From an uncultured Mediterranea sp. (GTDB lineage Bacteria > Bacteroidota > Bacteroidia > Bacteroidales > Bacteroidaceae), in contig NZ_CABUOL010000005.1 of assembly GCF_902493215.1 (NCBI RefSeq), forward strand, positions 62,001-126,000: a stretch of DNA of 64,000 nt. The letters are read 5' to 3'. A program made the translations under genes and the position numbers. Positions 9,079-18,226 of this stretch are shown piece by piece (position 1 is the stretch's first letter; each line of letters opens with the position of its first letter). Under the pieces are notes generated by a model. The model was not told the DNA's origin. It did no database searches and saw only the letters and a list, made by a program, of their open reading frames with translations.

Positions 9079-9491
9079 GGTTCGGATGTTTTTAGTAAAT
9101 CGGGGGCAAAGTTACGGTTTATTTCAGCTCGCGGTTCAGTGGCGGGCATCTTTTTATAGAGAGGCACTCAGCCCTTTTTATAGTGGAACAATAGGATACT
9201 GATTATCAGCAACAAACGAGTTTATTTTAATTTATCAGCAATAAACTGTCAGTTTATCCGTATTAAACTGGTAGTTTAAAGCGATTAAACTGATAGTTTA
9301 AACGGAGTAAACTGGCAGTTTAAAGCTTTTAAACGGATGGTACAAAAACGGTGAACGGATGAAATACCCATCGATTTCTGTCCTGCTTCCGCTTTCTTTT
9401 GGAAATAATTCGGTATCTTTGTCGGCAAGGAGAAGGAACTGTGCAAGCATTTCCCCCACCGTTTCAACTCATTGCATAAACAAACATTATC
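9079..9491. other. divergent intergenic region with phased palindromes
   Basis: About 410 bases between the divergent threonine aldolase and sulfatase genes. It holds a -7 element for the aldolase (9107-9114, minus), the core-B array at 9242-9344, and a TATCTTTG sequence (9414-9421, plus) that may be the sulfatase -7 element, although no good -33 partner is present at 20 bp. No gene is seen. Confidence 0.6.
9242..9344. repeat. 22-bp-period palindromic array, core B
   Basis: Four 15-bp palindromes TAAACTGNYAGTTTA (central bases TC, GT, AT, GC) start at 9242, 9264, 9286 and 9308, exactly 22 bp apart. A fifth, decayed copy begins with TAAAC at 9330, still in phase. The arms are conserved, while the two bases after CTG and the 7-bp spacers vary. 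The array lies 150-250 bp upstream of the sulfatase start. Confidence 0.9.
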
Positions 9492-11009
9492 ATGAAAAAG
9501 CATCTTTTTGCCTCACTGGCTGCCCTCTCGGCCGCCGCTACGCTGGCTGCCCAAGAGCGCCCCAACATCGTAGTCTTCCTCGTAGACGATATGGGACTGA
9601 TGGATACTTCCGTCCCCTTCATCACCGACCGCAACGGAGAACCCCAACGCCAGCCACTGAACGACTGGTACCGCACGCCCAACATGGAACGGCTGGCCGC
9701 GCAGGGTATCTGCTTCTCTACCTTCTACGCCCAAAGCGTCAGCTCGCCCTCGCGCACGTCCATCATGACAGGACAGAACGCGGCACGCCACCGCACCACC
9801 AACTGGATAAACGCCGAAAGCAACAACCGCGACCAGTTCGGCCCCTATGAATGGAACTGGCAGGGGCTGAAGGCCGATGCACAAATCTATCCCGCCGTAC
9901 TGAAAGCAGCCGGATACAAGACCATCCACGTGGGCAAGGCGCACTTCGGATGCAAGGACAGCGAAGGCGAAGACCCTACCCGACTGGGCTTTGACGTCAA
10001 CATCGCCGGCTCGTCCATCGGCCATCCGGGCAGCTACCACGGCGAGAACGGATACGGATGGATCAAAGGGCAACGCGCACGGGCCGTACCTGACCTGAAG
10101 CAATATCACGGCACGTCCACCTTCCTGTCCGACGCGCTGACACTGGAAGCCGAAAAGGAGATAGACAAAGCCATCGCCGAGGGCAAACCTTTCTACCTGA
10201 ACATGGCCCATTATGCCGTACACGCCCCCTTCGAGACAGACGAACGCTTCATCGGCCACTATCAGAACAGCGACAAGCCCCAGCAGGCAAAGGCTTTCGC
10301 CACGTTGATAGAGGGCATGGACAAATCGCTGGGCGACCTGCTGGACAAGCTGAACGAAGCCGGTGTGGCCGAGAATACACTGGTTATCTTCCTGGGCGAC
10401 AACGGTGGTGACGCCCCGCTGGGAGGAGCAGCCGACTATGGCTCGTCGGCACCGCTCAAGGGAAAGAAAGGTTCGGAATACGAAGGCGGTGTACGGGTGC
10501 CCTTCATCGCCGCCTGGGCCAAGCCCGACGCTTCCAACAAGTTCCAGAAGGCTTATCCCATCGCCCAAGGCTGCATGCAGACCCAGATGGGTACGGTGAT
10601 GGATCTTTATCCCACCATTCTGTCCGTGGCCGGCGTCAAGGCTCCGAAGGGACACGTACTGGACGGCTCCGACCTGAAGAAACTGCTGGCCGGCAAGGCC
10701 GACAAGAAGCATCGCGACGACTTCCTGATGCACTTCCCCCACCAGCACCGCGGCAGCTACTTCACCACCTACCGCAAAGGCGACTGGAAGCTGATCTACT
10801 ACTACAACCCCGAAACCGACGGCAAGCCCACCTGCAAGCTGTTCAACCTGGCCGATGACCCGTTCGAGAAGAACGACCTGGCACAGACGGAACAGAAGAA
10901 AGTGCGTGAACTCTGCCGGCTGATGATCGAAAGGCTGGAACAGGAAAAGGCACTCTACCCCATCGACAAGCAGAATAAGACACTCTATCCCGTGGTGCCG
11001 GAGGTGTAA
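9492..11009 (+). CDS. secreted S1-family sulfatase (serine type)
   Basis: A 505-residue sulfatase with a signal peptide (MKKHLFASLAALSAAATLAAQ), so periplasmic or surface. The metal-binding start RPNIVVFLVDDMG and the formylglycine motif SSPSRTSIMTG are clear. Ser84 occupies the position that is oxidised to formylglycine, so it is a serine-type enzyme needing an anaerobic radical-SAM maturase encoded elsewhere. HVGKAHFG and FLGDNGGDAPL supply further active-site residues. It should remove sulfate esters from a glycan; the GH16 gene starting 57 bp downstream suggests a sulfated galactan or mucin-type substrate, but the exact linkage is unknown. Confidence 0.9.
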   Translation: MKKHLFASLAALSAAATLAAQERPNIVVFLVDDMGLMDTSVPFITDRNGEPQRQPLNDWYRTPNMERLAAQGICFSTFYAQSVSSPSRTSIMTGQNAARHRTTNWINAESNNRDQFGPYEWNWQGLKADAQIYPAVLKAAGYKTIHVGKAHFGCKDSEGEDPTRLGFDVNIAGSSIGHPGSYHGENGYGWIKGQRARAVPDLKQYHGTSTFLSDALTLEAEKEIDKAIAEGKPFYLNMAHYAVHAPFETDERFIGHYQNSDKPQQAKAFATLIEGMDKSLGDLLDKLNEAGVAENTLVIFLGDNGGDAPLGGAADYGSSAPLKGKKGSEYEGGVRVPFIAAWAKPDASNKFQKAYPIAQGCMQTQMGTVMDLYPTILSVAGVKAPKGHVLDGSDLKKLLAGKADKKHRDDFLMHFPHQHRGSYFTTYRKGDWKLIYYYNPETDGKPTCKLFNLADDPFEKNDLAQTEQKKVRELCRLMIERLEQEKALYPIDKQNKTLYPVVPEV

Positions 11010-11066
11010 CGCCTGTACGATTACTTGAAACAATGACAAGTCCAACCCAACAACGACAATATAGAT

Positions 11067-11909
11067 ATGAAATTATATGCAAGTTTAGCGCTGCTTCTCC
11101 TGGCCTCTTCCTGCGTCAACCATGAACCGGTAGAGAAATATCCGGCTCCGGTCGGTGTATCCGATGCAGACGGATGGGTATATAATACGGAGATCAGTGA
11201 CGAATTCGACGGTGAAACGCTTGATACCGTCAAATGGTTTGACCACAACCCGACGTGGCAGGGAAGGCAACCGTCTTTATTCAGAAAAGAGAATGTGAGA
11301 TTGGAGAACGGAGAACTGATTCTTACAGGCAGACGTGAGGATGTGGCAGGTGCCCCCGAGGGATACCACACATTTACCTCTGCCGCCGTTCAAAGCAGAA
11401 AAAAGGTGCTATACGGCTTCTTTGAGATAAAATGCAAGGCGATGAACTCAGCTTTGTCCAGTGCCTTTTGGCTCTATGTGCAAGACTCCATCAAGCAGGA
11501 AGAGATAGACATCTTTGAGATATGTGGAAGAAACGATTTTAATCCGTCTTATGCCAAAACGTATTTTGCCACTTCACATTACATCATAAAGACACACAAC
11601 CTGCAAATAAGCGATCACGTAGAACACATAGGCGAACAGCCTTGGGCAGAACGTTATTTCGTTGCCGGATTGAAATGGACACGCGACGAATTGGTATGGT
11701 ATGTGGACGGCAAAGAAATCCGCAGAAGAAAAAACGATTTCTGGCATTCGCCTGAAACCATCAATTTCGACAGCGAGGCTTTCCCCTCCTGGTGGGGATT
11801 GCCATCGGACAGCGACAATGGCGGAGAGTTTAAAATCGAATACTTCAGATATTGGAGTAAACCAACCACCGGCGACGAAGCCACCATTTTTGTGAACGAC
11901 ATGAAATAA
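11067..11909 (+). CDS. GH16 family glycoside hydrolase lipoprotein (galactanase-like)
   Basis: A 280-residue lipoprotein (signal MKLYASLALLLLASSC, Cys16). The GH16 catalytic signature is EIDIFE: Glu146 as nucleophile, Asp148 and Glu151 as acid/base, i.e. the ExDxxE form with the beta-bulge. The SDEFDGETLDTVKWFDHNPT start, GFFEIKCKAM and SSAFWLYVQ resemble agarase, porphyranase and carrageenase-type members more than laminarinases. It probably makes internal cuts in a beta-linked galactan. It follows the sulfatase closely and ends at a strong hairpin. No SusC/SusD pair is in the window, so the substrate is an inference. Confidence 0.85.
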   Translation: MKLYASLALLLLASSCVNHEPVEKYPAPVGVSDADGWVYNTEISDEFDGETLDTVKWFDHNPTWQGRQPSLFRKENVRLENGELILTGRREDVAGAPEGYHTFTSAAVQSRKKVLYGFFEIKCKAMNSALSSAFWLYVQDSIKQEEIDIFEICGRNDFNPSYAKTYFATSHYIIKTHNLQISDHVEHIGEQPWAERYFVAGLKWTRDELVWYVDGKEIRRRKNDFWHSPETINFDSEAFPSWWGLPSDSDNGGEFKIEYFRYWSKPTTGDEATIFVNDMK

Positions 11910-11912
11910 TAC

Positions 11913-11962
11913 AAGATTGCCCGCCATTGACAGAATTGGCATCAATGGCGGGCAATTTGTAT
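11913..11962. terminator. bidirectional terminator between GH16 and GH3 genes
   Basis: A 15-bp perfect stem, ATTGCCCGCCATTGA (11916-11930) with its complement at 11942-11956, lies between convergent genes and is followed by TTTG. It probably stops transcription from both sides. Confidence 0.8.
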
Positions 11963-11980
11963 CCGATTGTCCTACGCAAC

Positions 11981-14149
11981 TCAGAACTCGTACATCAGTG
12001 TCTGCAAGGCTCGGTCGTCCGAACTTCCTCCGTAGAGCAACTTGTAACTGCCCTTCAGGGGACGGACGGTATTGCTTTCCTTGTCCCACCAGTTGAAGGT
12101 TTCCTCCGTCAGAGGCAGGCTGACCGTACAGGTAGTTCCGGCAGGAATGTGCACACGCTTGAAGGCACGTAACGTCTTACGCGGCCCGTCGGCATCGTCA
12201 GGACGATTCAGATAAAGCTGAACCACTTCATCGCCGTCCATACTTCCTGTATTGGTAACGGGTACCAGCAGACAGCCATCCTTCACCTCGGCCTTGCCGT
12301 ATGCAAAGGTCGTATAGCTCAATCCATAGCCGAAGGGGAAGAGCGGAGTCCCTTCGAAGTAACGGTACGTGCGTCCCTTCATGCTATAATCCTGGAAGTC
12401 GGGCAGCTGACCCACATTCTTGTAGAAGGTGACGGGCAGGCGTCCGGCCGGATTGTAGTCGCCATAGAGCACATCGGCCACAGCTGTACCACCTGCCTCG
12501 CCGGGATACCATGCCTGCAGGATGGCATCGCACGTCTGTGTTTCTGGTTCCAACCCTACTGCGCTACCCGAATAGTTGACGAAGACCACTTTCTTTCCGG
12601 CAGCCTTCAACGCCTTGAGTAACTGACGCTGGATAGCAGGCAGCTCGATGTCTGCACGGTCGCCACCCTTGAAGCCTTTCACATCTACTCTCATTTCCTC
12701 ACCTTCCAGCAACGGAGAGATGCCTCCGGCAAAAATCACAACTTCAGCACTACCCACTTGCTTCAACAGGGTTGCCGCATCCAAAGGCTTCGTCTGTGCC
12801 ACCTCTTCCTTCTTATGCTTCGGCACAAAACCTTCCGCATAAAGAGCACCGGGCACATAAATCAGCTGTTCTTTGGGCAGACGCTTCTGCAAAGCTTCGA
12901 ACAAAGTAACGGTGTGACTGGGGAAGCCGTTGTAGTTGCCCCACTGCATTACCGAGTCATTGGCATTGGGACCGACAAGGGCAACGGTCATATCGGCCTT
13001 CAACGGCAACAGATTGTTCTTGTTCTGAAGCAGGGTCATACTCTCACGGGCCATGCGTAGAGCCAGTGCCTGGTGTGCATGACAGTTGACAACCGAGTCG
13101 GGGATGGCATCCCAAGGCGTCGTCTCATCCATCTCACCCAACTCGAAGCGCGCTTTCAGCAAACGGGCTACTGAACGATCCAAATCAGCCTCCTTAATCT
13201 TGCCCTGACGAACGGCATCGGGCAGCGACTTATAGACACTGCCACACTCCAAGTCCGTTCCCGTCAAGACAGCAGCCGAAGAAGCATCAGCCTCATCCTG
13301 ATGGGTTTCATGATGACCCTTGGCATAGAAGTCATTGATGGCACCGCAATCGCTCACCACAATTCCCTCGTATCCCCATTCATCACGCAGAATCTGCATC
13401 AGCAGACGGTCGCTGTTACAGCAAGGCGAACCTTCGAACCGGTTGTAGGCACACATCACTTCCTTTACACCAGCCTTCTGCACCAGATCCTTGAAGGCAG
13501 GCAGATAGGTTTCCCACAGGTCGCGCGGGTCAATGTTCTCGGCGTTGAAACTATGACGGTTCCACTCAGGACCGGAGTGGACGGCATAATGCTTGGCACA
13601 GGCATGCGCCTTGTCGTACTTACTGTCTTCGGGACCTTGCAGGCCTCTGACGACAGCCATACCCAACTGGCCCGTAAGGTATGGGTCTTCACCATAAGTC
13701 TCCTGCCCGCGTCCCCAGCGCGGATCGCGGAAGATGTTGATATTGGGTGTCCAAAAGGTCAGCCCTTCATAACGTTTATAACTGCTGTCTCTGCGGGCAA
13801 TGTGGTTCTTGGCACGTGCTTCATCGCTCACAGCGGTAAATACCACGTGGAGCAACGAGTCGTTGAAGGCGGCCCCCATACCGATAGCCTGCGGAAAAAC
13901 GGTAGCCCGACCGTTGCGGGCCACACCATGCAGGGCTTCGTTCCACCATTCATAAGGCTTGATACCCAAACGCGGCACAGCGGATGAATTGTTCTGCATC
14001 AACGATGCTTTCTCTTCCAAGGTAAGACGTTGCACCAGGTCTGCCGCCCGTTCTTCGGGCGACAGGGAAGCATCCTGATAAGGAAGCTTTTGTTGGCAAG
14101 CCGACAGCAGGGCGGCGGCCAGCAGGACAGGAATAAAATTCTTCTTCAT
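11981..14149 (-). CDS. GH3 beta-xylosidase-like lipoprotein
   Basis: A 722-residue glycoside hydrolase family 3 enzyme with a lipoprotein signal (LLAAALLSAC, Cys18). YEWWNEALHGVARNG near residue 66 is typical of the beta-xylosidase branch. The catalytic nucleophile is Asp267 in GIVVSDCGAI. Domain order is the GH3 barrel (about 30-350), the alpha/beta sandwich (about 380-600, with AWYPGEAGG) and a C-terminal fibronectin-like domain (about 640-720). It is the last gene of the xylose locus, 71 bp after the other GH3 gene, which supports release of xylose from xylo-oligosaccharides in the periplasm. A mixed beta-glucosidase or arabinofuranosidase activity is possible. Confidence 0.88.
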   Translation of the reverse strand: MKKNFIPVLLAAALLSACQQKLPYQDASLSPEERAADLVQRLTLEEKASLMQNNSSAVPRLGIKPYEWWNEALHGVARNGRATVFPQAIGMGAAFNDSLLHVVFTAVSDEARAKNHIARRDSSYKRYEGLTFWTPNINIFRDPRWGRGQETYGEDPYLTGQLGMAVVRGLQGPEDSKYDKAHACAKHYAVHSGPEWNRHSFNAENIDPRDLWETYLPAFKDLVQKAGVKEVMCAYNRFEGSPCCNSDRLLMQILRDEWGYEGIVVSDCGAINDFYAKGHHETHQDEADASSAAVLTGTDLECGSVYKSLPDAVRQGKIKEADLDRSVARLLKARFELGEMDETTPWDAIPDSVVNCHAHQALALRMARESMTLLQNKNNLLPLKADMTVALVGPNANDSVMQWGNYNGFPSHTVTLFEALQKRLPKEQLIYVPGALYAEGFVPKHKKEEVAQTKPLDAATLLKQVGSAEVVIFAGGISPLLEGEEMRVDVKGFKGGDRADIELPAIQRQLLKALKAAGKKVVFVNYSGSAVGLEPETQTCDAILQAWYPGEAGGTAVADVLYGDYNPAGRLPVTFYKNVGQLPDFQDYSMKGRTYRYFEGTPLFPFGYGLSYTTFAYGKAEVKDGCLLVPVTNTGSMDGDEVVQLYLNRPDDADGPRKTLRAFKRVHIPAGTTCTVSLPLTEETFNWWDKESNTVRPLKGSYKLLYGGSSDDRALQTLMYEF

Positions 14150-14220
14150 AAGCGTTTCTGTTTGTTCATTTATTGATTATACTCAGTTATATTCATGCAA
14201 TTTGCGGTTTTCCACATTTA

Positions 14221-16581
14221 CTAATATGAGAAAGTACCTTTCAGACGAATATCTTCAACCGAAGCTCCAATGTAAACCTCAAACTCGCCCGGCTCCAATA
14301 CAAATTCCATATCCCGGTTCCAAAGTTTCAGGTCGTCTGCCGTGAGTGTAAAAGAGACCTCCTCTTCCTCTCCCGGTTTCAGGAAAATCTTATGGAAAGC
14401 TTTCAAGGCTTTTACAGGCGTAGTGACACTGCTTACTTTATCTCGGATATACAGCTGGACAACCTCGGCACCCTCGCGCGAGCCGGTATTCTTTACCCGG
14501 CAACGTACCGACACTTCCCCCTCGGGCAACTGATTGTCAATAGACAAGTTGCTATACCCGAAGGTTGTGTAGCTCAATCCATATCCCAGGCAGAACAAAG
14601 GGTCCGGCGAGGAAAAGACGTAGTCACGTCCAGGCTTTTCAGGCGTGCCACGCTGTCTGTAGTAACCTTTCCCCGACGGTTTATGATTGGCGTACATCGA
14701 AATATGCCCCGTTGTAGGCGGAAAGGTTACAGACAAACGCCCTGACGGATTGACGTCTCCAAACAGAATCCTGCTGATGGCATCGCCTCCTTTCTCACCC
14801 GGATACCAGGCTTCCAGAACCGCATCCACCTTTTTCACTTCTTCGGGTATGGTATATGGACGTCCGTTCAACATGACCAGAATCAGTTTTTTCGCCTGTT
14901 TGGCTACCACATCCAGCAATTCGGCCTGCACGCCGGGAAAATTCAGTTCATTTCTGTCGTATCCTTCCCCACACGTATTCGTCTCCCGTGAATTTGCGTC
15001 TCCCCAGCCGATGCCCGAATAAATGACACTGGTACCTCCCAGTACCAAGATCACCACATCACTTTCCTGTGCCAGCTGGGCCGCTTCTTCGAAACCGCTT
15101 CTCGAAAGCGAAGTGATTCCACAACCTTCCGCATAGTTCACCTCAACGTCTTTCCCGACGTAGTTCCGGATACCCTCGAGCACCGTAACGCCATAATCAT
15201 TGTTTTTCGTGATGCTATAATCGCCAAACTGTACTTTATCTGCATTCGGCCCGATAACGGCAAGACGCTTCAGGCCTTTCTTTGCCAACGGAAGCGTCTG
15301 GTTATCATTCTTCAACAAGACAACCGATTCTTCTGCAATCCGTTGGGCCAAATCAATATGTTCCCGGCAATGCACAACCTTTTTCGCCTTCGCAGCCGAA
15401 TAGCGGAAGGGACGTTCAAACAAGCCCAGTTTGAACTTGATCCGCAAGACACGAGCTACTGCAGAGTCGACCAAGTTCTCCGGGATTCTCCCCTCTTTCA
15501 CCAATGCAGGCAGTTCGCTAAAGGCGTAGCTGCCCGGAGCCTCCAAATCGACGCCGGCCGTCAAAGCCTGCACGGCCGACTCGGCTTTATCGTGGGCAGT
15601 ATAATGGAATCTGTCCAACATCCCAATGGCACCGTAATCAGAAAATACATATCCATCAAAGCCCCACTCTTTCCTCAGTACATCCGTCAGTAACCAGCGG
15701 TTGGCATGTACGGGTATTCCGTCCACTTCATGATAGCCAGGCATCAGACTATAGACATTGGCTTCTTGTACTGCTGCCTTGAAAGGAACAAAATGCAATT
15801 CCCGCAGATTACGCTCACCCACCAAAGAAGGAGCCAGATTGATACCTGCTTCAGGTACAGAATAGGCTACAAAATGTTTGGCGGTACAAGCCAATTTGCC
15901 GGGTTCTATTCCGCGACGGGTATGACGGGCTTCCCCCTGCATACCGGTAACAAAAGCCACTCCCATTTCCTTCACAAGACACGGGTCTTCGCCATAGCAT
16001 TCCTCCACGCGCCCGTAACGGGGATCACGGGCCAAATCGAACAACGGAGAAAGTGCCTGATCGACACCAGACAAAGAAGCCTCTTCGGCAATGACGGCCG
16101 CCATCTGCCGAACCAGATCCGGATTCCAGGTAGAACCCAAACCGATTGCCTGTGGGAAAATGGTAGTTCCCAAAGCCATCTGGCCATGCAGACATTCTGC
16201 TATCTGGATGGCCGGAATTCCCAAACGGGTTTGTGTTCGCAGATAATGGTCAGCCGCTTCCGAATATAAGGCCACCTTACTATGTTCCACAAAAGGACTC
16301 TCCAGGCAACCAATACTCCGGCCTTGAAACAGTTTTATCAAAGAACTGTCAGTCACAGCACCCTTTTCGTCCATTCGCAAAGCATTCAGGCTCTTCATAT
16401 TCAGCTGGTCCACTTTTTCTTCCAACGTCATCCGCTGAAGCAAGTCCTGTACTCTTTCTTCCACCGGCAAGGAAGGATTTTTATAGGGTAACAGCTCCTG
16501 AGCCTTCGTCATACCTGAGAATGATACAGCCGACAGGCACATGACCAATGTCACCCCCCAAAGGTTATCTATCTTCCCCAT
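14221..16581 (-). CDS. GH3 glycosidase (beta-glucosidase/beta-xylosidase type)
   Basis: A 786-residue secreted GH3 enzyme with an N-terminal signal (…LVMCLSAVSFSGMTKAQ). The nucleophile is Asp315 in GYVFSDYGAIG; substrate-binding segments include RDPRYGRVEECYGEDP and CTAKHFVAYSVPEAG. The second domain carries AWYPGEKGGDAISRILFG, and a C-terminal fibronectin-like domain is present. It lies 42 bp downstream of xylE on the same strand. It differs from the following GH3 (for example LHGQMALGTTIFPQAIG in place of WWNEALHG), so the two are probably complementary in specificity rather than a recent duplication. Confidence 0.87.
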   Translation of the reverse strand: MGKIDNLWGVTLVMCLSAVSFSGMTKAQELLPYKNPSLPVEERVQDLLQRMTLEEKVDQLNMKSLNALRMDEKGAVTDSSLIKLFQGRSIGCLESPFVEHSKVALYSEAADHYLRTQTRLGIPAIQIAECLHGQMALGTTIFPQAIGLGSTWNPDLVRQMAAVIAEEASLSGVDQALSPLFDLARDPRYGRVEECYGEDPCLVKEMGVAFVTGMQGEARHTRRGIEPGKLACTAKHFVAYSVPEAGINLAPSLVGERNLRELHFVPFKAAVQEANVYSLMPGYHEVDGIPVHANRWLLTDVLRKEWGFDGYVFSDYGAIGMLDRFHYTAHDKAESAVQALTAGVDLEAPGSYAFSELPALVKEGRIPENLVDSAVARVLRIKFKLGLFERPFRYSAAKAKKVVHCREHIDLAQRIAEESVVLLKNDNQTLPLAKKGLKRLAVIGPNADKVQFGDYSITKNNDYGVTVLEGIRNYVGKDVEVNYAEGCGITSLSRSGFEEAAQLAQESDVVILVLGGTSVIYSGIGWGDANSRETNTCGEGYDRNELNFPGVQAELLDVVAKQAKKLILVMLNGRPYTIPEEVKKVDAVLEAWYPGEKGGDAISRILFGDVNPSGRLSVTFPPTTGHISMYANHKPSGKGYYRQRGTPEKPGRDYVFSSPDPLFCLGYGLSYTTFGYSNLSIDNQLPEGEVSVRCRVKNTGSREGAEVVQLYIRDKVSSVTTPVKALKAFHKIFLKPGEEEEVSFTLTADDLKLWNRDMEFVLEPGEFEVYIGASVEDIRLKGTFSY

Positions 16582-16623
16582 ATTTCACTCCTATATAATA
16601 TTCTATTGGATTACTGACTGATT

Positions 16624-18102
16624 TCATTTCTTCTTCCAAAGCCGCGTCATATCCTCCAGTGTCTTACCCTTGGTCTCGGGTACGAGCTTCCACACAAAGA
16701 CAGCTGCTACCACACAGATGACGCCATAAAGAGCGTAGGCGAACATGTGGCCGAACTTGTCGCCCATCTCACCCAACTGCATGTTGTACATCGGTACGAA
16801 AGTCGATGACACAATAAAATTGAAGATCCATTGGAATGCTACAGCAACTGCTACAGCTGCACCACGGATGGTATTGGGGAATATCTCGGCTATCAGTACC
16901 CAGCAGATGGGACCCCAGCTGAACATGAACGATGCACTATAGACCATGATGCTCACTACGGAAACCAGAGCAGGAAGACCGGTCACCACGTTACACAACG
17001 CCACGCCAAAGGCTCCGACAGCCATACCTATCGAGCCCGAAATGAGTAGCGGCTTGCGTCCCCAACGCTCCACGGTGAACACGGCCAGCAACGTAAAGAG
17101 AATGTTGATGATACCCATAATGACAGTCTGCATCATCGGATTGCCCATACCCATGCTCTCGAAAATACGCGGAGCGAAGTAGAGCACAGCATTGATACCC
17201 ACCGCCTGCTGGAATACGCTCAGCATGATGCCGATAAAGATGACCAGCCAACCATAAGTGAAGAGGCGCTCGGTTTTCTCGTGTGCCGTAGCTTTGATGT
17301 CAGCCAGAATAGCACGTGCCTGTGAAGTACCGTTGATACGGCCCAAGACAGCCAACGCCTTGTCGTCGCGTCCGCAGAGTGCCAGATAGCGCGGCGTTTC
17401 GGGAACAAGCAGCACCAGCAGGGTAAACAATCCGGCCGGCACAGCCTCACTGACGAACATCAGTCGCCAACCTGTTTCGATAGTCCAGGCGGCCGCATCA
17501 GGATTCAGTATCTGGTTCACGCCCTCCACCGCACGGATGACGGGGTTGATGTTGTCGCCCAAGATGAGGAAATTGACGAAGTAAACCACAAGCTGGCCGA
17601 AGATGATGGCAAACTGGTTCCACGACACCAACGTACCACGGATGTTGCTCGGTGCAATCTCGGCAATGTACATGGGACAGATGGCCGACGCCAATCCGAC
17701 ACCCACACCGCCCAACACACGGTAGAAATTGAAAGCAAGGAGCAGCGAATAGCTCGGCTCACCATAGTTGAAAAACAGAAACTCGGGATAATAGGATCCC
17801 AAAGCCGAAAGGAAAAACAGGACACCGGCCAGGAAGAGCGATTTCTTACGCCCCAGACGGGAAGCACAAAGTCCCGAAATGGCACTACCGATGATACAAC
17901 CGATAAGGGCACTCGACGACGTAATGCCATGCCACGTATCAGTATATATAAAGTCGGGCGCACTCATGAAGAAGGCCTGAAGCCCCTTGTCGGCCCCCGA
18001 AATAACGGCGGTATCGTAACCGAAGAGCAGCCCTCCCAGCACAGCCACCATCACAATGGAGAATAGGTAGCCTTTGCTACCGTTTTCTGTTTGGTTTGTC
18101 AT
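16624..18102 (-). CDS. xylE: D-xylose:H+ symporter (MFS sugar porter)
   Basis: A 492-residue 12-helix major facilitator transporter. Sugar-porter signatures are present: GLLFGYDTAVISGA in helix 1, ASRLGRKKSLF after helix 2, the VPETPRYLALCG segment after helix 6, FQQAVGINAVLYFAPRIFE in helix 7 and VPETKGKTLEDMTRLW at the C terminus. The QQAVGINAV stretch contacts sugar in E. coli XylE. The gene lies between xylA and the GH3 genes on the same strand, which supports xylose uptake across the inner membrane. The xylA-xylE gap contains an inverted heptad-repeat element. Confidence 0.93.
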   Translation of the reverse strand: MTNQTENGSKGYLFSIVMVAVLGGLLFGYDTAVISGADKGLQAFFMSAPDFIYTDTWHGITSSSALIGCIIGSAISGLCASRLGRKKSLFLAGVLFFLSALGSYYPEFLFFNYGEPSYSLLLAFNFYRVLGGVGVGLASAICPMYIAEIAPSNIRGTLVSWNQFAIIFGQLVVYFVNFLILGDNINPVIRAVEGVNQILNPDAAAWTIETGWRLMFVSEAVPAGLFTLLVLLVPETPRYLALCGRDDKALAVLGRINGTSQARAILADIKATAHEKTERLFTYGWLVIFIGIMLSVFQQAVGINAVLYFAPRIFESMGMGNPMMQTVIMGIINILFTLLAVFTVERWGRKPLLISGSIGMAVGAFGVALCNVVTGLPALVSVVSIMVYSASFMFSWGPICWVLIAEIFPNTIRGAAVAVAVAFQWIFNFIVSSTFVPMYNMQLGEMGDKFGHMFAYALYGVICVVAAVFVWKLVPETKGKTLEDMTRLWKKK

Positions 18103-18112
18103 GATATTAGGA

Positions 18113-18225
18113 AATTAAAAATGATGAATGAAGAATGAAGAATCAACCTGTGCGCGAGAATCATACACATCAGCCTCACACATAGCTGAAATTCTTCATC
18201 CTTCGTTCTTCATTCCTCATTAATT
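18113..18225. repeat. inverted heptad-repeat element without gene (xylA-xylE gap)
   Basis: Left arm 18113-18142 and right arm 18191-18225 are imperfect inverted copies built from 7-bp units (right arm: ATTCTTC, ATCCTTC, GTTCTTC, ATTCCTC, ATTAATT). A 48-bp unrelated centre separates them. The same arm type flanks the four-helix-bundle genes, so this looks like a gene-less copy of that element. Transcribed, it could form a long hairpin between xylA and xylE. Confidence 0.75.
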
Positions 18226-18226
18226 A

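Noticed and set aside
9242..9344. CRISPR array
   Set aside because: The units are 15-bp palindromes with 7-bp spacers, far too short for CRISPR repeats and spacers, and no cas gene is present. The same applies to the arrays at 1098, 24878, 36325, 45508 and 56848.
9492..16581. Complete polysaccharide utilisation locus
   Set aside because: Glycoside hydrolases and a sulfatase are present, but there is no SusC/SusD pair, so only add-on enzymes and a xylose operon are claimed.
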